The position numbers and the translations under genes were made by a program. Positions 38,742 to 50,700 of a stretch of 64,000 bases of DNA are shown one piece after another. Source of the DNA: Protonemura montana. Its lineage: Eukaryota > Arthropoda > Insecta > Plecoptera > Nemouridae. Where the stretch lies: NCBI GenBank assembly GCA_947568835.1, contig OX387602.1, positions 16,791,021-16,855,020 of the forward strand, given 5' to 3'. The notes under the pieces are model-generated. The model saw nothing but the letters and a program-made list of their open reading frames with translations, searched no databases and had not been told where the DNA came from. The stretch's first letter is position 1. Every line of letters starts with the position of its first letter.

Positions 38742-41700
38742 GTAACTAATGGCTGGACCCTCCCTCCAACGCTGCACGCCTCCTGCTGCTATGCATCTTC
38801 AGCCATATGATGAGTCGTACATTACAGTATATAGTGTGTCCAAGCAAAGGATTTTGCTGTCCGTTCTGCAGCGTCATCCGTTCCTCTTTCTGCTCGAATA
38901 TGGGAAGCTGAATTGGGAACGCAAAGCCAGCGATTTTGAATGGAGTTATAATAGTGGCTGAAGTTACTAATAGTTTATATTGTTTGCTACCTACTACACT
39001 GTGCAGTTTATATGGATAATTTTGTGTTTGCGATATCTAGCATGCGATTGGTTTCGTCAGCACGCATTTTTGTTTTCTTTTCTCGATAACTCACGGGGCA
39101 AACTTATTTTCTGGGGTTTCATTTCATTATCGAAAAATGTTCAGACGTCAATGCCTACGCTTCCGAAAAGTCGTACGGTAGTAAATTATGAAAGAGAAAA
39201 CTTGCGGGCTCTGGAGAAAAAACATGCATACCTGGCACGACATACCATCTATATATAGTTAATAAGACTATATATCATCCTTTGAATTAAAAATTTTCAT
39301 ATTCATAAAAAAAAATCCTTTAGTAACGAAGGTTACTAAAATCTCGTTGGCATAAAGTGTCGACCACAGAGCGTTAGGGTGCGTCCCCGGACCCCAAATC
39401 TTGAGCGCACTATTTTCCCTGTTTCCGTCTATCCGTGGTCGCTGTGCTCGGCGTCACGCGCTAATGATCGGGGAGGAATTACGATCACGAGCAAGACGAT
39501 AAACAATGCCCGGCGAATCATATTCAGCGCGAGCGACTCGGCTGACATTCACAATCAATTATGCCCGTTGGAGATTGTGCGGCGCCGATGATTTATGTCC
39601 GCGACAGCATCCAATGGGCCCGGTGGAGGTGCCGCTTTGCGATACGCTAAGGCGTCGTCGTCGGCGGCGTCGACGTTCACCTCCATAATCTCGCTCGACT
39701 CGCGCGACGCTCGGACAGTTGAAATGGAAATCCTGAGAGATTGTTGCAGCTCCTACGAACGTTCCTGTCACCGAGATTATATTTTCATCCTCAACACGGA
39801 CTCCTGTGGGTTGAATATATCCGTTGCGGCTGAAATATTGAAATAGGATAAACCCTAAACATAATATAGGCAAGTACGGACTGCTAAAACATTCCGTATA
39901 GCGTACTTTATATACGAATAACCACTATTCATTATTGACGATGGTAATTTAGACTCAGAAGATTGTTTTTTAAGCCTTTTAAAGCTTGACTATCGTCCTC
40001 GGTTCTCTAGCAGCTTTTTTCTAATCCTGATTAAATTTTAAGAGTGGTTTCATATCTCGAACGTAGAGCTAAAATAAATGCGAAATTCGAAACAGAAGAC
40101 ATTTAATCGCATTCGTCCGTCGTTTCAACCTCCAGTAGCAGAGATAGAAATCGTTAAGGATAATCTTAAATGATTTCACGTCTTGGTTTGATACGAAACA
40201 AGTAGTAGTTCTCCTGAAACAAAAAAAAACTGGATTAATTGAACGGTTTGGATAGCGTGGGCTAATGTAAAAAGTGTGGTTTGCCAAACTTTCGACGCTA
40301 TACGCTTACAATAATGGCTGTAGCATCCTGCTACGGTTTTTCGAATCGCCTTGCCTTTCCGACAGGTTTTTCCTCTTTGCCTCCTTCAGGACTCCCTGGA
40401 CAGGATCAGGGTCGTAAAGTATCGTCCCTCTCGTATCGCAGCGGTCGGGCCCGCCGGATCGGTCAAGCGAGACGCCGCCGTCGTCGTCGTCTTCGACGCC
40501 AACCTCTTGCCCCCGCAACTTGGAACGAGCTGTTAACGGTTTGCCCGAGTCTTATAGGGGAGATCCGCACAAGCTCTCCACTTTATTACTAATTAATGCC
40601 GGCCGATCTCTTCCCAACTGCCGCCTATAGCTTATTTTTATCGTTGACACGAAATAAACAGAGAATTTACTCGCAGGACGAGGCTAGAAACCGTTTGATC
40701 ACGAGAGCCTGACCGCCTATCATCGCCGCACACCTATTTTTACAACGCGGTCAAGATGGCAAAAGAAGAAAAAGTGCCGAGTCGTGCCGTAACTTATTCC
40801 CTGCAAATATAATCACATTTCAACTTCGTCCACGAGTTGAAAGTTGTCCAAACTCCAAAGTTAGTTGTTACGTCCATAAACTTGCCGAGCGTTTGTTCTT
40901 CCGAAGACCTCCGTCCAGGTGGACCATCATACCAGATGAAGCTAACGAGAAGCAACAATAGGATACCCACTAAGAGAAAAAGAAGTAGAAGCCGTCCCCG
41001 GCCGAAGTCCTGACCAGTTTGCTCCACTCCTCACATGGGTTCGGCTGCTGCAATCATTATTATAATGTATCTATGGCGGTCAGATGCTATGCAGCCACTG
41101 GTCCGTTAGATTCACCTACTACCTAGCCTACTTAATGACCAGCGCATGTTTTTACACAAGTTCAATGTAATTATGTTGTGTGTGCTTTCGTTACCTCACT
41201 ACGCTCATTGATGGCTGTACGCACTACTGGTAGTTTTTCATGCAATCAAGAAAGTGATTGAAGGAAACACCTTGCTGAGTGCCAGCTGACATGCGAATCA
41301 CCATGTGCGTGGGGGGCGCGTAAGAGGCTCAGAATGTCATTATTTATGTAGGCGATATATCTTCGACAAAAAATCGCCCGCAGGAATAGGTATTTAAATA
41401 TTTCAAGTAACCTACGCAGTGTTTGAATACTGCAAAGTCTTCTCGTTTTTTGCAGAAAAATATCAATTAGCATAAAACAGAATGAAACGTATGGCGATAT
41501 TTCCAGTCATTTGTTTGTCCTAGATACTTATAGCAGCCCCCGTATACAACTACAGCACACCTTGTCGATAGGGCAGGGCGCTGTCACAATTGGTGGCAGA
41601 TTACATAAAGGTTAAAAATGCATGCATAATTTTGAAAACTCGTAAATTTGTTATTTGCGTTTTGTTATATGTGAAGAGATGGTTATCATCGGGAAGCACA

Positions 41701-44700
41701 CTGTCATTGCGGTGGGTCGTAGCTATTGAATCAAGCTTTGTTTTCATCCATTGTCTCGAAAGCCGACTCTGTTTTGTCCAATCAGAGATGCGTGCTCCAG
41801 TACATTACGAGCTCCATCAATTCAACACACGCGGCTGCAGACCAAACTGTGTGATGGACCGTTTTTATTAGATTCGAACATCTTGCTTTACTCTGATTGC
41901 AATTAGAAGGATTTAATTAATTATACTTGCGAGTTGCAAGCCATTCCCTTTTAATATCTGAGGGCTTGTATTGCAGATACTGTACTCATATTATATTAAG
42001 TATTCTAATAATAATTTGCTTAGCGTCGTGGTTGAAGTCTAATTAAAGCGAAGAAACTTGTCTTAAGTAAATTTATCGTCTCAAATATCATGCCGAGATT
42101 ACACAACTGCATCGTACCATTTCCAGTACAAATAACATGAAAAATAGAAAAGAAAAGAAAAGCCTAACATTTTGTGTAAAATTCCTTTCGTTCAGCGAGA
42201 GCAAATTAGCTGTTGATCTTGACGAGATCGGGCTCGGCCCCAGAGAACAGACCACAGCAGAGATTATTTATTCGAACCTTCTGTCTGTCTATTGCCTGGC
42301 TATTGTTGTGCTACCACAATAGTGCTACTTTATCTGAGATCGTGAATAGACCCATAAGCGTGAGCCGAGAGCCGGCCGATCAAACCACGTCACGATCTGC
42401 CCTTTTTGTGCGTTTAAAAAACATGATTAGTAAATTTGGAAGGAATGGAAAACCAACAGATACTGCGTAACCGATAAAGACGCCTCCAATTCAGTCGTTA
42501 CGCTGTAATCTTTAATGTTACCTGTTTTTCAGCTTTTTCATTTTTAACCGAAATCGACTTGAAATGTGGCATCAACCTGTTTACCGATGATCGCTCGATA
42601 TAAAAAGAGATGACCCGTTATAGGCACCTTAAGCCGATGTTAATAGAAGATCGTAGCATAAAATTAAAGAAAGCTAGTGATTCTATGCTACATTGGTGGG
42701 TAGACTGTAGGTAGCATTTTTGTAGTCGCATACCGCTAGCCCCAATCGAGATAATTGTTGTAATCTATGTCGTCGAGAGTCGAAGGTATCGTACCCATTA
42801 GCGGCTGCTGCGCGACAAAAACATTTTCTTGTTCTGGATCAGCAGACATGAATCGAATGCTGAATGTCTCAACCGATTGAACGCGTGATTGACTGCAAGC
42901 AAGTGGCTTTAATTGCACTTGACGATGCACTTTGTGTGCGTACGCGACACGTGCTCCACGCACGTGTCGCCTGCGTTTGCTCGATGCATTCCACTGCGTT
43001 TCCAATAAAATGTAAGTCTGGATGGGTATCCTTGGATCTGCATTCAGCCATCTCTTTGTGATGCGACCAAGGCTTCTAGCAAATGTCCCTCTAACCGACC
43101 GGACAGACTCCAGTAGTTCATCACAATACTTTTTCTTGTGATTAATCGTAAAATTATGTTCACGAGCTACGCATGTCTGATTTCCAACTAGATACACCAC
43201 GTCTTGAATTCTGATTCTAGGAAAATTAAATCCAAAAAGAAAAATCAAATTGCCCATTCCTGAACTTAAGTGAGTAAAATTTATCGCTTTTTCCCTCCGC
43301 AAGCTATGATTTCTCACATCCTCGGCATCTTCGCACGATTGATCCTCTTACATGAAATTGCCTTTCGCCTAGAGAGGTTTTAGTTGAGATCGAGTTGCAG
43401 CATTAATGCACGCTAGAGGTACGACATCGATTCTTAACTTGCTCGGGTAGAACGACATATTTTATTGGTAAAAGCCAAAAGATTCTGGTTATCGAGTACG
43501 TGGCATTTGAACGAACTCACAAAATAGATAGGTATATATACCCACATCCGATCAGTGTCTTTGAAGCCCGTCGATCGCCACTTGACTGCGAGCGAACGAC
43601 TCGCAAGCAAGGCTGCAACTTGAGACTTGGCTGCTGCAGGTGAATTGCACGGAGGCTCGGTGACACAATAAAACACCAGAGAGTGCTCAGCGAACACCTT
43701 GATGTTGTCGCAATCGAGTGCCGAACGTTATTGCTCTCCATTTCAGGCTTCAGCGCTGTCATCCCGGGCTTCCCTCGCTACTCTGTGATCGGCGACGGCA
43801 AGAGCGGCGTCTACAACCTGCGAATCAGCAACGCCTCTCTGGAGGACGACGCCGAGTACCAATGCCAGGTCGGCCCCGGGAAGTTCATCAAAGCCATCCG
43901 CGCGAATTCGAGGCTCAGCGTCATCTGTAAGTACACAGCCATGCGATAAATTATTGAAAAAGGTGTTCAATATTCAGTTGTTGAAACGCGACAATTATAT
44001 GTCACATGCAATATTCCAGCTCGATGTATATAGTGGGAATAACTCGTATAACGATTGGGTTGTTAATATGAAATATCGCCGGCACTGTCGGTGACAGACA
44101 ATCAATGTGTCAAACATGTGATGTCGTTATGCTGGCGGCGGCTTCGTCGTCGTCGTCGTCGCGAAGGCCTGGCCGCGCCAATTGTCACATTTCGACGATC
44201 GGGAAGTGGAACAATGGGTTTGGCGGGCCGACGTCGTTTGTGCAAGCGTCGAGCTCTGAACTTCCTTTTTTCGTAGTGAAGATAGAGAGAGAAATATATA
44301 TTGTTTTTGACTTATTTGTGTATCGTCGTCCAATATCCTAGCATCACAAGAGGAAGCCAAGAAAAAAAGGCGATATATTGAATATTGGAATTCTTGTGTC
44401 TCGCAGCTCCGCCGTCGTCTATTGAGATTGTCAATCACTCTGCCAACGCCAAGCTAGAGATTCGCGAGAACCAGGAGTTCCAACTCGAGTGCCAAGTGAA
44501 GAACTCGAAACCGGCAGCCAAGGTGGTCTGGTACCGAGGGAACGTCGAGCTGAAACTAGGTACGTCGCATCCAACCTCTCCCTCACAGTTTTCTTGGTGC
44601 CGTGTCAAGAAGGAGCGCGGCCTCCCCGCGATGCCGCGTCGCTTTCGTGGGACGTGCCAACTTGTCACAGAAGTTCGCTAATTTCCATCCCTCCGAGATC

Positions 44701-47700
44701 CATCACGCCTGCATCCATTTGTGGCCCGATTTCTCCCGCTCTCGGTGCGAGTCTGGAATCCTGGTTTCCTCGCCGTGCGGCGTTCGGGCACGGGGACACG
44801 AGGGGTCCTATTACAAACGATATTGCTGAGTGGATGGATGGTTAGTCTCATCCGTCAATAATGACAGCTGGGGAGCATTTTAACGCGTGCTTTATGCCCA
44901 CCCCCGCCCGCTCACCCGCCCACTGCTCCCAGTTCACCCTTGCCCTCACCCCTTCTCCCTCGGCGCGTTCAAAATAAACACGCTATAACTTTGCTAGAGC
45001 CAAGATTCGGGAGATATTTCCATGGAGCTCAACTGCATAGGCCACAACATGACTAATCGGGCGGTTAGTGTTTCAACACATCAATTCAAATTTAAAACAA
45101 ATCATCCCTAGAGAGAACAAAGTGAAAAGTGTATTTGCAGTTTTTCAAGCGATGTGTTGGCGACCTGGAAATGGGAGTTTTTGTTTTCTTAGCGGAAAGT
45201 TCGCGAGTCAAATAATGCCAATATTGTTCGCCGTCGTATTAATCATTAATTCGCGCCATTATGAAAATCCTCTTCCGACGAGTTGTCATATTTTATTCCC
45301 GATTTCGCTTTTAGAATTTTAGAATAAAGTCATTAATCTTTCTGCAACGTGTCATTGTCTGGATAACAATCTTTCTCTGAAACATTTCAAGCTGATGAAT
45401 ATTCCCTCCATCTTCACCTACAAAACACTTATGACTCCATAAATCACAAATTTGCGGAACGGCACGGCGTTTATCATTCGAAGTCACTTCGGTGGAAGCG
45501 CCCGATTCTACCTCGTGTTTTCCGAAGCGACCCTCTTCATTAACGCCCCCCAAGGGCTTCTCTTATTTCCCCTTCATGGCCCATTGATAGCCAACGCGTC
45601 TGGACCAAGTTTATCTCAGTTCGGAACTGAAAAATGGGAGACACTAGATATTGACGCAGTGGGTGTTTCAATGCATGCCACATAACTCTTGTCATTTTCC
45701 AGGTCAATGAATATTTGGGCTTTCGACTTGAGAAAATCGCAAGCAAATCAATCTCGTGGCGTTCTTGATAACGCCGAAACATCAACACGCGTTGTTTCAA
45801 CTGTTTTCCAGACAAGCGAGAAGACACGACTGTCGAAGTGGAATCTGCAGACCGCAGGTCTAAGCGCTTCACAGTGACTAGCCGAATCAAACTGCAGCCG
45901 ACCGCTGAAGACGACTACGCGGACTACACATGTGAGGCGAGGCATGAGGCCCTGCCCAGCGATATGCCTCTGAGAGTCACCGTCCAACTGAGCGTACAAT
46001 GTAAGGTGGAATCGGCTATCGCCGGTTATCAAAATTACAATATAAACAACCTTGGGAGTGTATGAGAAAATGGTCCCTAGGGATGCAAGAAAGGAGTTTT
46101 CAGAAATGGAGCGTTTGCTAGGAATAGAAGCGATCGAAGGAAGTTTGTGTGGGTGGGTGGGGAGGTTACTGTTAGTTTCAAAGTTTATGTGTGGGACGAA
46201 CTGCATTGCAATAGGGAAGTTGGAGTGAAAACAAAATTGCGATAGAAAATGATGTTATGTCTGGACGCTGGATATCCTCATTTAATATATAATGCACTGT
46301 TAAATTCCAGCTCAATCAAGACATGGGATGAATATTAAATATGCTCATAAATATCACTATGACATACCTATATACATGAGGGCATCCAAGAATTTTACAC
46401 TTGCATAATAAAGCATTCTCTCTGGTAGTGCAATACATATTTCATGGCTCACAAACTTTGTAATATAAATAATGGAATGCCAGCTTTTTAATAAACCTGC
46501 CCTGTAAAAATATCATTTGAAACCTGATGGTTTTTTGCAACACTTTTCTAATTCGATGCGCCCCAACAGATCCTCCTGGAGTTCCGTACATTGAGGGCTA
46601 CACGGAAGGAGAGACTATACGACGTGGACAATCGATGGAGATGACCTGCCGATCTCGAGGAGGAAACCCGCCGGCGCAGCTTATCTGGTACAAGAACGAC
46701 GAGCAGATCCGCATGGCATACCGCACCAACGGACGGCTCTCTGAGAACATCTACTCATTCACGGCAGACTCGAGCGACAACAAAGCCAAGTACCGCTGCG
46801 AGGCATCGAACATCATGAGCCCGGCACCGCTCAAGACAGAAATTGCACTCACTGTGCTATGTAAGTAGTTTCTGCCATTAAGGATTGAGTTTTCCCATCC
46901 ACCATTGGTCAAATACAAGCCTTCACTCATATTATAAATGTCAAAATATAAAAAGAATGCAAGGGGATTGAAGATTTAACAAGCTACCAATATAATTGCC
47001 AGGCCTGGTCTACTTTTTCACACAACTTTTATTACTGCCAATACCAGGAGGAACTAATGACTGGAAACTAATTTTCTCTTTTTTGTTGTATTTTAGATGA
47101 GTTTTGCATGGGGCAAACCAAACTCCATTTACAAATGTGTTGGCTTTCAAATTACCATGTGGGCAGAGAAAACTTTATTCAATCTTCATTTCTACTGAGA
47201 ATTTACTTTCTGTGTGAAATGCATTGTTACACATGACATGTGGCAATGGAACCTGTAACAGAATAAGAAAATCTTGTCAATTAGAGGAGTGATTTTGCCG
47301 CATCATTTGCCTTGCTTGGATTTCCTTTTTGCATCAAGAAGTTGCTGAAACATGTTTCATTTACTAATTGCTAAATGTAACAAGTCCAACATAGCAAACC
47401 AGCTAGTAACCAGCCTACTAAAGAACCTCGTTTTTGCAATAAATGTTTACTGCTCTGTTCTATTCCACCCAAACTTGTTTTTATAACAAGTTGGTAATAA
47501 TAACTTGCAACAATCATTTACCCACCAAGCATTAAATTAACTCCTGGTTCTGACATAGGTTTTTAGTAATTAACCAACTTCAGTCTGAAGTTGTTTCTCA
47601 TTTTCAGATATTACTAACCAGTTAAATTATATGTTACCCAGTCATTTATGAGTCCTAATAAATTTGGAACCCTGTTTTTCAATGATTTAACATGGCTTCC

Positions 47701-50700
47701 CTTGCATGAACGTCTGGAAGATAAAGCTAACAGCTTATTGTGCATTCTAGTTGCGCCGGCGCAGGTGACGATAACGGGAGCGACAGAAGCCCGTGTCGGT
47801 GACTCGGTGCAGCTGATCTGCACCACGGCCAACAGCAACCCACCGGCGGAGATCAAGTGGATGGTGAGCGGCAAACACGTCCGCAACGCCACTGGCCGCA
47901 CGGTTGTCTCACCCGATGGCGGATGGGTCACCTCATCCAACATCTCCGTGCCGATTGGGCCGAACAAACGCTCACTAGTCGTCATTTGTCATGGGCTCAA
48001 CATGCAGCTTACTGAGAACGTAGTCAGCACACACACAATCAACGTGCTACGTGAGTTACACTGATAGCTGGTTGGCGGTTTTAGTGGATTCATTGTTGTG
48101 GGATATGCCTTCTTTAGGGCTGTTTTAGTTTGTAACTGTTCTATCAAACAAGACTTTATATAAGTCTGTCAGCAAAATTAGCTAGTGGAATGCTTCAAAT
48201 CAAAAACTATCTTTTGATATCTTTTGGTTTTATCTTCATTTTGATTATTTGTCGCTAAACATGACATTATATAAAACGTCAGCAAGTTAGTAAAAAAAAA
48301 AGCCGTAATTATTAATTCACTTTCTTTAGATCCTCCAAGCCAGCCAATAATCCATGGCTATGAGAAAGGCTCCAATATCGTTGCCGGCACCATCACGAAG
48401 ATTGCGTGTACATCATCTGGAGGGAATCCTCTTGCAACTGTTGCCTGGTACAAAAACGACAAGCCTGTAAACTCGGTGACCGAAGTGAACGATCAAAACC
48501 GTTCGGTGACTTCAAAGGTCACCATCGTTACGAACGTCACCGACAACGAGGCTCGCTACAAGTGTGAGGCAACCAACTCAGCGTCAGACATCCCGCTCTT
48601 TGAGACTGTCACCCTCAACGTACACTGTAAGTACACTGTGTACACTGTACATAAGTTTTGGAAAGAAAATAAATAGGAAAGAGGATAGTAGTGTTTCAGA
48701 AAGAAGCCATCTTAGAAGCTACCTGTGTTGTTTTTATTAGAGGAAACATGTAATTTTGCTCTAGTTCTTAAAGTCCTAACTGCAAATTATTTTAGTTAAT
48801 TTCTTTAACAAATGTAAGCGCAGAAGTATCTAACAACTTTTTATAGACACAATGCATGCTTTCAATGCTATGTTCTAACATGTCCCGTCTTTGCAGTTCC
48901 CCCAGAACACGTGCAGATCCGCAAGGACCCGATGGAGCTTAAGACAGGAGTGAGGGCGACGCTGACATGCGACTCGAGCTCAAGTAACCCGGAGGCACGC
49001 CTAAGCTGGTGGCGCGAAGGCATCCCAGTGGCCGGGCTGACCAACACAACCAAACCAGGCTTGCATGGCGGCAAACTGTCCAGCATCGCGCTCACGCTCG
49101 ATATCAAGCCCGAGCTCAACGGCATCGTCTACACATGCCAAGCAACTAACGAGGCTTTGCAACGCAGCGTGCACGATGCCATCACCCTTGAAGTGCTTTG
49201 TGAGTAGCTTTACTGACGTTGAATAGGATTGAAGTTTAACCAATCGGCAGTTTCAACTAGCATCTGTGTCTCAGCCTAATTGTCATGCAATATTTTGTAA
49301 TTTTTGTAATTAAAAATACTTCTCTATTATTGGGTTTCTTCTTGTGTCATTATAACTCTTTGAATGTCCATTGCTTCACAAGTGTTGGCTGTTTGTATGT
49401 TGGTTGTTTGGTGGCTTATCCAGTACATTTTTATGTCTTCACTGCCCATAAAGTTCACACTTTTTGTGCCTTTGCAGACAAGCCAATGTTTGAGGTGCCT
49501 GCGATGGAAGCGCAAATCGGCATCGAAGGCCAGCCGCTAGTACTTGCAGTAGAGGCGAAAGGAAACCCCTCGAGTATCGCGTACACATGGACCAAGGATG
49601 GAAAGAAAGCTACGCTTGCCGAAGGACCCGTCCTGAATATTACCAAGCTACGAAAGGAGGACTCCGGTGTCTTCAAATGTGAAGCCGTCAACAGCGAAGG
49701 CTCTTCTTTCGTCAAGATCAACCTCACAGTTCAATGTAAGATTCGGGTTTGTTTGCTTATATGGATTTATGTTTGGTTTACCTTTAATAAGATACCAAAA
49801 ATAAATTTGAATACTGTCACGATATCCATTTTCAAAACTTGATGCTATCAAGAAAGTTGCATATACAGTGGCTGACCTCAGTCGATACAAACTACAATAC
49901 AATTCCATGTGTGTTCAACTATTAATGCAATTACTTCTTTCACCAGATTCTGCCACCATCAAGCCTGAGCCATCAGCTGTGTTTGTGAATCCCGGTGAAG
50001 ATGCACAGCTGTACTGCGTTGCGGAAGGAAACCCATTAGCAGAGAGCCACATTAGCTGGCGCCGCGAAGGCTTCTCCAACGAGGATATGGAGTCCCGCAC
50101 TGCGAAATCGTACCGAAATGGCACCTCCTTCCTGGCCATCCACCAGCCTACGAAAGATGACAACGGCCCATTTGAATGTATTGTTAACAACGGCATTGGA
50201 AACCAGTCCACCAAGTCGGTTTATCTTGTTGTGAAATGTAAGTAAACTTTAAATAGCAAGATTCACCAAACACATAACCTTTTTGAGCCAGGAATTTTTT
50301 CTAGAGTGATCACTATTTACATGTTGTGGTTTGTTTTGTTTAGACAAGCCAGAGATCGACACATCCCCGCAAATCTCGAAAGCGGCGAGTAACACTGGAG
50401 ACATGGCTCGCCTTGTCTGTCGTGCATCTGGCGCTCCGAAAGTGCGCTTTGTTTGGTCGCGAGAGGGCGGAATTATTCCTGTCAACCAGACAGAGAAATA
50501 TTTCACAGAATATCATCAGGTAAATAGGATATTTTGCTTGCACAGGTTTGTGCTTAAAAAAGTAGATTAGGATTAGGATTGGAAGGGTTTTGGATTATCT
50601 CGAGACTGTTCTTACAGTGTAACTTTTCCTCAAATCAGCTCATTTCATCCCATTATCATTTTGTTATAACTTGGTTCCCTTGTTTCAGCTCGACTTGGTG

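Larger units (their letters stand above)
38742..43746 (+). other. Intron of 5005 bp inside Ig1
   Basis: The longest recognised intron, splitting the Ig1 domain. It contains the 13-mer at 39622, GTC/GAC islands near 39655 and 40475, and a minus-strand open frame at 42736-43317 listed separately. Nothing else coding is seen. Confidence 0.8.
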
